Both the position numbers and the translations under genes were made by a program. A stretch of DNA of 64,000 nucleotides from Cryptomeria japonica (Eukaryota > Streptophyta > Pinopsida > Cupressales > Cupressaceae). The notes beneath the pieces are model-generated. The model did no database searches, had not been told where the DNA came from, and saw only the letters and a list, made by a program, of their open reading frames with translations. This document shows positions 1-9,990 of this stretch, in pieces. The stretch lies in contig NC_081410.1 of NCBI RefSeq assembly GCF_030272615.1, positions 507,371,942-507,435,941 of the forward strand, given 5' to 3'. The stretch's first letter is position 1. Each line of letters starts with the position of its first letter.

Positions 1-520
1 ATTATCAGATGATGGAGACATGGTATGTAAACTGAAGAAAGCTCTTTATGGATTAAAGAAAGCCCCTAGAGCCTGGTATGATAAACTAGATAAGTATTTA
101 TTGAAATTAGGATTTAGCAAAGGTGTTACTGACAATAATTTTTACTTTAAAATAGAGAATGATAATATCTTGATTGTTGAAGTATTTATTGATGATAGTA
201 TCTCTGAAGGTGATGATGACTTGGGAATGAAGTTTGTTGGTGATATGCAAAAAGAATTTGAGATGTCTATGATAGAACAGATGAAATTTTTCTTAGGTTT
301 GAAGATTTCAAAGACTAGAAAAGGTATATTTATATCTCAAACTAAGTATGTGAAGGAACTGCTAAAGAAGTTTGGGTTGGATGACTCCAAACTGGTTGGA
401 ACTCCTATGGTGATAGGTTGTAAATTGTCTAAGGATGATGAATCTCTGAAAGCTAATTAGAGTTTGTACAAATCTATGGTTGGTGGATTGCTATATCTTA
501 CTCAGACTAAACTTGTGGAG
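1..520 (+). pseudogene. Copia P reverse transcriptase, C-terminal fragment (copy A)
   Basis: The translation from about 20 to 460 gives a Copia RT: an LYGLKKAPRAWYDKLD motif, then the catalytic box as FIDD at 185-196 (usual YVDD), then the region before the connection domain. A stop at 458-460 ends the frame, and the reading continues with LLYLTQT before it breaks. The chain is cut at the window start and joins abruptly to RNase H sequence at about 505-516, a junction shared with copy B. Confidence 0.88.
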
Positions 521-879
521 CATTATTTTTAGGAAAGAAGTTAATTTCATGGGCTAGTAAGAAACAAGATTCAATGTCCTTATCTACTATTGAAGATAAG
601 TATATTGTTGATGATACTAATTGCACTTAGGTAGTCTAGATGAAGCAAATAATGAAGGATATCAGAGTTATTTATGATGAGCCTACTGTTATATACTATG
701 ATAATATGTCAATCAAATATCATTATTTGAGAGAGCAAGTCAGTGAAGAGAAGGTGAAGTTGGAGTATGTATCTACAAAGGAACAAATAACTAGTATTTT
801 CAATAAGCCTTTGCCTACAGATACATTTGTCTATTTGAGAGACAAGTTAGGGGTATCTACTCCTCCTGATGAGAACTAG
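514..879 (+). pseudogene. Copia P RNase H remnant (copy A)
   Basis: Starting near 514 the sequence reads as the end of a Copia RNase H: a GKKLISWASKKQ-like stretch, then YYDN, and a C-terminus with KEQITSIFNKPLP. An in-frame stop lies near 628-639. Compared with 44117-44410 in copy B, 54 bp are missing after position 706, removing the segment with the SKNLVQHSKTKH motif. The deletion ends lie in short similar words (atgtc / atgtgtc), which suggests slippage or microhomology repair. It cannot encode a working enzyme. Confidence 0.85.
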
Positions 880-1198
880 ATGCATTAAGTTGCATCAATT
901 TGGTGGACTACAAAGTTGTATCCTTTTATCTGGATTGGTGAGATGGTGTTGCTCCTCTGATGGAGTAGTCTGTGTTTTAGGGGGAGAGATTCTTGAGATT
1001 CATGTTTTTATTTTGGGTAGAGAGGTTCTAGTTTTTTATTTTGATATCCTTGGCATTGTTGTCAAAGGGTGACAAAGATCATGTGGAAAACTTCTTTATA
1101 TGTCTTGATCTTAGGAGGAGTGTGCTAGAGATATCTTCTTTCTTTGCATTGACTCTTTTTCACATTAATATGTTTCCATCAATGCCAAAGGTGGAGAT

Positions 1199-2361
1199 TA
1201 TTGGATATTGTTTTGTCATTGATGCCAACATATTCTTGTGATTTTCTCTAGTGTTTTTTGATTGAGAAGATCTTATGATCCAGTTTGTAGTGTTGTTTTG
1301 TAGAGTTCAGTATTTCCTCAGTATATTTCGATATGATCTGATCTTGTGTTGAGATTTTTGGATATCGCTTGGGATGGTATTGTGTATCTTCATTTTATAT
1401 GGTTCATGATTTGGTGTTGTGCAAGTTATCTTTCTTTGTGACAATTGTTCATTAGTTGTATTCTTGAGTTTCAGATGTTGATTGATGAAGATTTGATAAG
1501 CGGTGTTCGTGAAATTGTTATTGATGATTCTAATGTTCTTGCTGGTGTTTCTTGATCGTGTCCTATTTTTTCTATTGATCTACATTTATCTTTTTACAAA
1601 TTTTTGATTGTTTCTATGAACCGGTCATGATTTTCATGTTACACATTTTTCTTGGTGGTGTAGCATGTTGTAGTTAATCTTGGCGTGATTTTTGGTGGAG
1701 TTGTGCGTTTGGGAATTTGAACTAGGTCCATGTTATGTCATGTAAATAATTATATTGTTCTAGTGGTCTATATTTGTATCTTTTGATGTAATTTTGTAAT
1801 TGAGGGTTGAGGGTTTAGCCGACCTTGTTGTCAAGGTTGATGAATTGTATATATAGGTGATATATTCATGTAATTTAGGTGTCAATATTGTGTCTGCATT
1901 GTCAGAGAGTGGTGTAAGTATGAAAAAGTGATTTATCCTTTGGTATTGTGATTGTGTGGATATTGTTGTTGTTGAGCAGACAACTGTACTTAATTGGAAC
2001 TGTGATTGTAGTTTGAATCTAGTTGTAAGTTAGTGAGACTTCCCTGAGGGTTGTATCCTTTCAAGCCATTATCTTTTGAGAAGTGAGCTCTAGGCAGTGG
2101 GCCTGAATGAATATGCATTCCCCATTGTAATATTTTACATACTACTGCAGAGTATCATCTTATTGTGGGTAGGTTCCCACCATGGTTTTCCCCTTAACCA
2201 GGTTTTCCATGTAAAAATCTTGATGTTGTGTGTTTTGTTGTTAATTTTCATATCTTAATTATTGTTGCAATTTATCAAATGTGTTTCTGTGATTAAGTTA
2301 GTACATTTGGTGAAGAATGATTCACCCCTCCTCTTAGTCTTCCTCCTCCTTGTTGTTAACA
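1199..2361 (+). repeat. 3' LTR of Copia P, copy A
   Basis: The LTR starts with TATTGGATAT, where the 5' LTR of copy B (39134) has TGTTGGATAT, so the terminal TG is mutated, and it ends in GTTAACA. It follows a purine-rich tract at 1187-1198. A TATA-like tatatatag lies at 1848-1856. Positions 2090-2220 hold a module also seen in the other Copia LTRs here (gagctctaggca, then a pyrimidine-rich ccatggttttcccc stretch). The TSD caacc follows at 2362-2366. Confidence 0.92.
1848..1856 (+). promoter_or_regulatory. TATA-like box in P LTR (copy A)
   Basis: The tatatatag stretch sits in the middle of the LTR, upstream of the conserved R/U5-like module. The same element is at 39836-39844 in the 5' LTR of copy B and near 45380 in its 3' LTR. 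It is a likely core promoter from position and base content only. Confidence 0.4.
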
Positions 2362-2366
2362 CAACC

Positions 2367-2825
2367 ACTCTCCATTTTCAAATTCTATTCTCCTTCCCAA
2401 GACTATAGGGGTTAATAGCTTTTTGGCTTGTAATTCTATGGTTGACATGTCTAACATGACTATTTGTTTCTCCTTCTATAGAAACCTTACCAACTACTTC
2501 TAGCATTTCACCTATCCCTTAGACCTTGATGAAATCTCAACTCAAAAAATCCTTTGTTGATTTAATATGTAAACCCTTAAAGGGATCTTCTGTTACATCT
2601 ATAAATTGCCTCCCCTATCCTTCCTTTTTTTCAAACATTGTATTTGGTGAGGAGGTGTTGGATAATATCTCTTACTTTGAAAGGAAGGGACTCATTTGAA
2701 GGCTCAATCATTTTTGGCCCTTGCTTCCTGAGCTACATTCTAGGATTTCAAAGTAGTGACTTTAGGTTGAGGTTTAGATTTACCCCTATTCTCATGGCTT
2801 CTTTTCTAGTTTTTTCAATATTAAT
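2367..2825 (+). pseudogene. LINE ORF1 relic (DUF4283-like N-terminal part), copy A
   Basis: Right after the P target site, one plus-strand frame reads as the DUF4283-type domain of plant LINE ORF1 proteins, including ISYFERKGLI, a HFWPLLPELH segment and HGFFSSFFN just before the next insertion. Several stops interrupt it. The frame resumes at about 13003 on the far side of the ~4 kb insert with TKD and then VVLYIGVYKWEYYP, so the two halves are one ORF split by the insert. ORF1 proteins bind the LINE RNA. Family assignment is from remembered motifs. Confidence 0.65.
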
Positions 2826-3877
2826 TGTAATGCCCGCCAACATACCCTAGAGAAATAAAGCTAACTAACAACAAATGGAGATAAATTCCTTTTAAAAAAA
2901 CATCATCTAATAAAACACATATAATTATCTACTCTAGTGCATTAAACATTCCTTATCATAATATCCATACACCATCATGAACATTTAAGCATAATCACAT
3001 CAACTAATACACATGCAGAAATATACACAACATAATACTTCTAACCATCTCCCCTAGGGTATCTCAAAGTCATTACCTAGACTATCATCATAAGCAATAA
3101 CATAATGGTAACTATCAAACCAATGCATGTAGTAGATCCATTGTCACTTATGATTTCCTTGCACATATGCAGAATCAATTCCAATCTACTTATCATGAAT
3201 GTGATCTTAATCAATACAGTTACCATACAACCCCATCACGTTCATTTTAGTGTATCAATACCAAATGTTCCTAATCCCTTTTCACATTAAAAATCATATA
3301 ACATTAAATCATTCTTATATGATATTTCACATAACCATTCCTTCTCAATAATCATTGCAACATACACATAATGCCAATGCACAATAATGAATTCAACCTC
3401 ATCATTTCCATTAATGAACCAATTCCCATATACAATATGATACATCATATGTTCTTTACATGAGTCAAGACCATATTATAATACATCAACTACCATTTCA
3501 TATACATTATCCTTTTACTTCAAGGAGCATAATAGTCAATTATACAAATACACTGATCTCATGAAATCTAAATATATATATGCCATATGAATCATGTACA
3601 TCCATCTACTATAAAATATATCCATAAGCTGAAGAGATAAGAATCCACATCCACACATAGAAGCACCCAATGAAGACATCCCAATAGAAGAACGCATCAA
3701 ACCATGTACAACCAAAGAAACCACCCCCATGCTAGGAGATGACACAAGGTTCGACTCACATTCTAGACCTAGGGTGACACCTAACAACCAATGAGAACTC
3801 AACGAAGCAAGAACCACAACCAAGACTAAACCAAAACAATAAGCCAAAACAAATCACATGGTTTGTCATAAACATAG
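2826..3877 (+). repeat. Solo-LTR-like insert (~4 kb), left part, copy A
   Basis: This begins TGTAATGCCCGCC, a start typical of plant Ty3/Gypsy LTRs, and continues at 9991-13000 after Copia M is removed, ending GGATACTACA. The total is about 4.06 kb with TGTA...TACA ends and no recognisable coding. It splits the LINE ORF1 relic, and the flanks carry an imperfect repeat (aatattaa left, aatactaa right). A 103-codon minus-strand ORF (3536-3847) is open in both block copies, but most differences between copies change amino acids, so I do not call it a gene. Confidence 0.62.
3873..3877. other. Target-site duplication catag, left (M, copy A)
   Basis: The catag immediately before the M LTR matches catag immediately after the right LTR at 9986-9990. 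The same pair flanks the other copy at 47406-47410 and 54080-54084. Confidence 0.92.
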
Positions 3878-4952
3878 TGTTAGGACCCGGAGGCAACTGA
3901 GAGGGGGTGGTGAATCAATTGTCTAATAATTTTATCTCAAAAACAACTTAACCAAACTTGATACTTAATACCAGTAAACCAAACTCGATGCTGGTAAATA
4001 GATTAATAGTTAATAACAGTACCGATGAAACTTAATGCATGAAACAAAAAGAGAAACAATATCCACAACACATAACACAGATATTTGTATGTGTAAACCC
4101 TGTAAGGGGAAAAGCCACGTTGGGAAACCTTACCCACAATCAGATAATACTACTACAGATAGTATGTGTTAACAAATGGGGTCTGCACATGCAGAAAGGA
4201 TAGCTACCTAGAGCTCATTGCTCAATCACAAAATAGGAGTCACAGTAACTACAATTGGATGATTTAAATCCAATGATAATGTACTGCTCAAAGTAGCATC
4301 TCCAATGCTAGATTCAGTACCGGTTAAGATTTGATTGTCTTCTTCAAACCTTTCTTGAATCTTCAAATGATGTTTGAGTGAGTAACTTTGCTTATATCCG
4401 AATATACCGAATATCACAACCTTATAATACCTTATCACTTATCACCTCTATATAAATCTCACAATTGAGATCTTATATATATACCAAAATCTAAGACCAA
4501 ATGTGTAGGTCCGCTTACAAAGAATAATACAAAAAAATAAATTACAACAAGTCAAGATGCGATGCATCATGTCGGCTCAACAACAATATTAATTGATTAA
4601 ACCATCTCCATAATGTGTCGTGCTGATCTGGAATAGATAACGCATGTCGGTCCATAACCTAGACCAATTTGCTGATAAACAACAAATATGTCAACCCAGT
4701 TAGACCAATAACAAAATCTCCAAAACCAAGTGTCCAAACCATGCCTTTGATATAACCAGGTGATCTCCAGATGATAATAAGTCATCCTCAATGCCGATGA
4801 ACTATATAACCTATCAGTGAACCAAATACTGGTGACTATGCATAAGTCACTGAACTTGCCGGTGAATATAACCAAAGATCTCCAGAAGGATAAGTGTTGA
4901 TAAGTGTTGACATCAATGACAAAACCAATACAACATATATATAATACCAACA
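3878..4952 (-). repeat. 3' LTR of Copia M, copy A
   Basis: On the plus strand it runs from tgttaggacc to ataccaaca and pairs with 8938-9985. Next to it is ctctccctttggc, which on the minus strand is the polypurine tract. It carries the shared LTR module near 4100-4215. Confidence 0.93.
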
Positions 4953-5343
4953 ATCTCTCCCTTTGGCATTGATGGCAAAACAAGATAGAAAAACCATCTA
5001 AGTGCCAAAGGATAAATGCCAATAAACCAAAAACCAACAATCACCAGAAGAGATCAGTACAAATGCAGAGAGTGAATATCTCTCCCCTAATGAATAATAT
5101 CTCCCCAAAAGATAATGTGTTTTTCTATACATATCTCTCCCCCTTTGATGACATCAAATGCCAAAGCAATACAAATACAAGATAAAATTAGTTCATAGAA
5201 CCAAAATACCAACTTAACCAACTACTCCCCCTGAGAAGTAGCTCTCCTCCATCAAAGCCGAAAAAGGTTTCTCTGTAAATTCTATCGATTTGATGCCAAG
5301 CATCAACTATCTAAGTCTCTACCGGTGATGTTATGACCCCAAG

Positions 5344-5790
5344 CTATTCTCTGAGATATTCAAAAGTTTCCTTAGGCAAAGGCTTAGTAAAGATGTCTGC
5401 AATATGCTCTTTAGTATTCACATAAACCAATCTCACTTCTTTTCCTTCAACATTCTCTCTCAGAAAATTGTATTTCACAGAAACATGTTTAGTTTTAGAG
5501 TGAAATACCAAATTCTTAGATATATCAATTGCTTCCATATTATCACAATAAATGGTTATAAGTTCTTTGCATTTTACCTTTATGTACTTCAACATTTGTT
5601 TAATCCATAATACCTGAGTACAATTGGTTGCTACTGCAACATATTTTGATTCTACTGTTGATAATGATGTACAACTCTATTTCTAGCTCAACCATGAAAT
5701 CAATCTGCTACCAAGAAATAATGCCCCGCCGGTGGTGTTCTTTTTGGCATCTACATCTCCTACCCAATTAGCATCAGTTTATGCACATAA
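5344..5790 (-). pseudogene. Copia M RNase H (copy A)
   Basis: Reading leftward from about 5790, the minus strand gives the end of a Copia RNase H: GGALFLG-like residues, then a SLSTVESKY-like stretch, an open frame with YCDNMEAIDISKN and FHSKTKHVSV, and the C-terminal NTKEHIADIFTKPLPKE motif. Stops lie near 5680. The final 83 codons (5344-5595) are uninterrupted. This domain removes the RNA strand during minus-strand cDNA synthesis. Confidence 0.88.
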
Positions 5791-6970
5791 CTCAAAATTT
5801 TCATCTTTAGGATACCATAAACCAAGATTTGTTGTGCCTTGCAAATACCGGAAAATCCTTTTTACTGTTGATTCATGATTTTCTCTAGGATTACTCTCAA
5901 ATCTTGAAACAATACACACTGCATTCATTATATCAGGTCTTGTTTGTGTCAAATACAGTAAACCTCCAATCATAGATTTGTATCTTGTCAGATTAACAAG
6001 AGTTGAATCATCCTTCAATGATAGTTTATCAATTGTAGTCATAGGATTACCTACCGGTTTAGAGTTTTCCATACCAAATTTCTTCAGTAATTCCTTCAAA
6101 TACTTTGATTGACATAAGAATATACCTTTATCAGTCTATGAAATCTACAATCCTAAAACGAATTTTATCTCCCCAATCATAGACATTTCAAATTCTTCTT
6201 GCATCTTGTTAGAAAAGTCTTTACACAATCCATCTTCTCCTCCAAAAATTTTGTCATCAACAAAAACTTCAATAACCAAAATGTCTTCATTAGTGACTTT
6301 GAAATATAAGTTTATGTCAGTATTACCTTTAGTGTAACCAAGCTTCATAAGATATTTGTCCAATCTAGCATACCAAGCTCTATGAGCTTGTTTCAATCCA
6401 TATAAAGATTTCCTTAACCTGCAAACCATATCTTTATCATTTGTTAATGAAAATCCATCAACTTGTTCAATGTAAACTTCCTCTTCAAGATTGCCTTTTA
6501 GAAATGCACATTTAACATCCATTTGATAAACTTTATAGTTTTTGTGTGCTACAAATGAAAGAAATAATCCGGCTACCTCAATTTTAGCTATCGGTGCAAA
6601 GCTTTCATTGTAATCAATTCCTTCTTCCTGTGAATATCCCTTACACACTAATCTTTATTTGTTTCTAATTACCTTACCATCTTCATTAAGTTTATTTCTG
6701 AATACCCATTTAGTTCCAATTACATTTTTATTTTTTAGGTCGGGGAAACAATGTCCATGTATTCTTCTTTTCAATTTGTTCCAATTCATCTTCCATATCC
6801 TTAATCCAATTTTTATCTTCACATACCTCAATGACAGATGCTGGTTCAATTTGAGAAATTAAACATACCTCTTCATTTGCGAGTCTTCCTCTAGTCATAA
6901 CTCCTTGATACTTATTCTGAATTATCTGACTTTCAGAGTGATTCAATCTTACATACCTGGGTTTGTTCAC
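5779..6970 (-). pseudogene. Copia M reverse transcriptase (copy A)
   Basis: Three overlapping minus-strand frames make up the RT. The first (6970-6728) has the pre-RT linker with [14 protein letters not shown], the second includes [17 protein letters not shown], and the third (6648-6145) has [30 protein letters not shown] and the catalytic box FVDD with FGGEDG. A further frame (6099-5779) has LLYLTQTRPDI. Breaks near 6730, 6655 and 6135 show it is inactive. This copy keeps the frame through [12 protein letters not shown], where copy B has lost a base. Confidence 0.9.
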
Positions 6971-8137
6971 TTGTTGTTATTCTTTAGTCACTATGGAATT
7001 CTCTGATGATGTTGGTGTGACTGGATCAACATTATGTATCGGTGCACTCTATATAGGTTCATTTGTGATTATCTCAATTGCTGGTTCAGAATCCATAGAC
7101 CTTGAATTTCTTCTAAAGTGTTCATCAATCTTCACATTTGCACTCTCAATGATTTTCTACAATCTCTTATTAAAACATCTACATGATTTTCTTTTAGATG
7201 AATACCCAGGAAATATTCCTTCATCACTTCTAGGATCAAATTTACCAATATACTCATCTCTCCTAATGTAATATTTGCTTCCAAATATTCTGAAGTACTT
7301 AAGAGTAGGAATATTACCAAACCATAATTCATAGGGTGTCTTACTAGTTTCACCTTTGATGTGAACTCTATTGAAAGTGTAAACCATTGTATTCACTGCT
7401 TCTCTCCAATACACATGAGGTAGATTTGCTTATGATATCATGCTTCTGGCTGCATCTAGAATAGTTTTATTCTTCCTTTCAACAACTCCATTTTTCTAAG
7501 GTGTCTGAGGTGCTGATAGTCATCTTCGGATTCCATTCACTTCACAAAATGTATTGAACTCCTTAGATGTAAATTCACCTCCTTGATATGATCTTAAACA
7601 TTTGATTTTCTTCCCGGTTTCATTCTCTACAAGTGCCTTGAGTAATTAAAATTTCCCAAAAGCTTCCGATTTATCCCTGAGAAAAGTAACCTGACACATT
7701 CTAGAATAATCATCAATGATTACCATAAAGTATATATCTCCCTATAGACATCTTGTTCTTGCCGGACCACACAAGTCAGTATGAATTAAATTAAGAACAT
7801 CATTGGTTTTCTCAGAAATACTTTTGAAAGTTGTTCTAACTTGCTTTCCCAATTGACATTACTTACATACCGGATTATGAGGTCTTACAATCTTAGGTAA
7901 ATCCCTTACGGCCTAAGATGAACTAATCTTCACAATGCAATCAAAATTTACATGATAGAGTCTTTTATGCCATAACCAACTTTCATCAATATGTGCAATC
8001 AAGCATGTCTTTTCAATGTTATTCAAATGAAAGATATTACCTCTAGTCTGATTACTGGTTGCAATGTCCAAACAAGTTGTGCTCATGATTTTGCATTTAC
8101 CATTCTTGAATTGTAACTGAAATCCCTTTTCAACTAA
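6971..8137 (-). pseudogene. Copia M GAG-pre-integrase and integrase (copy A)
   Basis: Starting at about 8137, the minus strand reads through the GAG-pre-integrase region (LCHVNF-like) and a CKECQLGKQ-like zinc-binding end, then the integrase core with LIHTDLCG. The second catalytic Asp position reads RSYQGGEF where RSDRGGEF is usual, and the Glu position is near GVVERKN. The C-terminal part has VYTFNRVHIKGE, PYELWFG and GIFPGYSSKRK. Stops and a frameshift (about 7260-7360) break it. The Asp to Tyr change is also in copy B. Confidence 0.85.
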
Positions 8138-8881
8138 TTAACCAGCACTCAAAAGATTGTTCTTCAAACCTTCAACATAATAAACATTGTTAGTATTGTG
8201 CTTACCATCAAAAGATATAGTGCCTTTTTCTCTGACCAAACAAGCTTTTTCATCTCCAAATCTTACTAGACCTCCATTGTATTCCTGAAAAGATAAGAAT
8301 TTACTTTTATCGCCAGTCATATGATGTGAACATCTATTAGGCATGGTATTCAACTCATTTATAGAAGTTACTTTCATTTTGTATGCAAGTGGCAATGCTC
8401 CTAAAACTTTAGAAGCAATTTCAATTTCACTTAAGGAACCTCCACAACATTGTATTCCCAAAACAATTTCATTAACTCTTTCCATAAATGCAAAAATTCT
8501 TTCATCTTCTTCCATTTTCAAATTTTCATACCTGACCCAGAAGCATTCCAGTTTTGCAATTTTGATAGTGGTATCTCCTTCATTCAATGTTTCCAACTTG
8601 TCCCAAATAGCTTTAGCAGTAGATCGGTCTAATAATCCCATGATTTGTTGATCTGACAAGGCACTCAAGAGTGTTTCTCTCGCTTTCCAATCATTCTCTT
8701 GATCCTTACCCAATGTAGGTGGATTAGGTTGACCTGGTGTAGGACCAACATAACCATTTTGTGTAACATCCCATATGTCTCATCCAGTGCAATTCAAATG
8801 TGTCTCCATTCTGATGTTCCATATGCGATAGTTAGTTCCATCAAGTTTCAGATTGTCCTTCCTGAAATAGTTAGTTGCTAT
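8138..8881 (-). pseudogene. Copia M Gag fused to protease by an in-frame deletion (copy A)
   Basis: The frame 8713-8138 starts as a Copia Gag (ENDWKARETLLSALSD, then ALPLAYKMKV) and at NTMPN jumps into RCSHHMTGDKSKF, inside the protease. Copy B has 591 extra bp here (51840-52430), exactly 197 codons, holding the end of Gag, the zinc knuckle and the protease DSG. The join is in frame but deletes both functional sites. Upstream, 8881-8714 still reads YFRKDNLKLDGTNY, but the ATG seen in copy B is ATA here and a stop follows. Confidence 0.9.
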
Positions 8882-8923
8882 AGAATCTCCTCAAGTTGTT
8901 AAACTTTTGCAAAAGAGGACTTA

Positions 8924-8936
8924 GCTTTGATACCAA
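8924..8936 (-). other. Primer-binding site of Copia M, copy A
   Basis: The minus strand reads TTGGTATCAAAGC, one base off the usual initiator-Met-tRNA complement (TGGTATCAGAGC), one base inside the right LTR. Confidence 0.85.
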
Positions 8937-8937
8937 T

Positions 8938-9985
8938 TGTTAGGACCCAGAGGCAATTAAGAGAGGGGAAGGTGAATTTGTTGTCTAATAATATTATCTC
9001 AAATACAACTTAACCAAACTTGATACTTAATACTGGTAAACCAAACTTGATGCTAGTAAATAGATTAACAGTTAATAACAGTACTGGTGAAACTTAATGC
9101 ATGAAACAGAAAGAGAAACAATATCCACAACACATAACATAGATATTTTTACGTGTAAATCCTGTAAGGGGAAAAATCATGGTGGGAAACCTTACCCACA
9201 ATTAGATGATACTACTACAAATAGTATGTGTTAACAAATGGGGTCTGCACATGCAGAAAGGCCAACTGCCTAGAGCTCACTACTCAATCACAAAATAGGA
9301 GTCACACTGACTACAATTGGATGATTTAAATCCAATGATAATGTACTACTCAAAGTAGCATCTGCAATGCTAGATTGAGTACCGGTTAAGCTTTGATTAT
9401 CTTTTTCAAACCTTTCTTGAATCTTCAAATGATGTCTACATGAGTAGCTCTGCTTATATCTGCATATACCAAATATCACAACCTTATAATTCTTTATCAC
9501 ATATCACCTCTATATAAATCTCACAATTTAGATCTTACATATATACCAAAACCTAAGACCAAATGTGTAGGTCGGCTTACTAAGAATAATACAATAAAAT
9601 CAATTACAACAAGTCAAGATGCAATGCATCATGTCGGCTCAACAACAATATTAATTGATTAAACGATCTCCATAACATGCCGGTCCATAACCTAGACCAA
9701 TTTGCTGGTAAACAACAAATATGTCAACCTAGTTAGACCAATAACCAAATCTCCAAAACCAAGTTTCCAAACCATGTCTTCTATATAGCTAAGTGATCTC
9801 CAGATGTTAACAAGTCATCCTTAATACTGGTGAACAATATAACCTACCAGTGAACGAAATACCGGTGACTATGCATAAGTCACTGAACTTGTCAGTGAAC
9901 ATAACCAAAGATCTCTAGAAGGATAAGTCTTGATAAGTATTGACATGAATAAAAAAACTAATGCAACATATCCATAATACCAACA
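8938..9985 (-). repeat. 5' LTR of Copia M, copy A
   Basis: It runs from tgttaggaccc to ataccaaca on the plus strand and is followed by catag (9986-9990). A TATA-like element on the minus strand lies at about 9507-9520 (plus strand ctatataaat). The shared LTR module is at about 9150-9275. Confidence 0.93.
9507..9520 (-). promoter_or_regulatory. TATA-like box in M 5' LTR (copy A)
   Basis: The minus strand reads gatttatatagagg within the 5' LTR. The equivalent in copy B is at 53601-53613. It is a candidate core promoter by position only. Confidence 0.35.
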
Positions 9986-9990
9986 CATAG

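Larger units (their letters stand above)
1..2361 (+). mobile_element. Ty1/Copia retrotransposon P, copy A, 3' part
   Basis: This is the 3' end of a plus-strand Copia element whose fuller copy lies at 39134-45893. It contains the end of reverse transcriptase, an RNase H remnant, a purine-rich tract (1187-1198) and a 3' LTR (1199-2361) ending TTAACA. The LTR is followed by caacc (2362-2366), the same 5 bp that flanks copy B on both sides, so this is the same insertion event carried in a duplicated block. The coding part has stops and deletions, so it is not autonomous. Confidence 0.93.
3878..9985 (-). mobile_element. Ty1/Copia retrotransposon M, copy A (complete ends)
   Basis: A minus-strand Copia element with LTRs at 3878-4952 and 8938-9985, both TGTTAG...CAACA on the plus strand. 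The primer site lies beside the right LTR (8924-8936) and the polypurine tract beside the left LTR (tctctcccttt, read on the minus strand). The coding order read right to left is Gag, protease, integrase, RT, RNase H, which is the Copia order. All domains carry stops or frameshifts, and 591 bp are missing from gag/protease relative to copy B. Confidence 0.95.

Noticed and set aside
3536-3847. 103-codon minus-strand ORF kept open in both block copies (partner 47069-47380)
   Set aside because: Differences between copies are mostly amino-acid changing and the ORF lies in a non-coding LTR-like insert; retention is expected at this low divergence.
8343-8651. Plus-strand ORF of 102 codons, repeated at 52439-52747
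   Set aside because: Opposite strand of Copia M Gag; conserved only because the block is duplicated.
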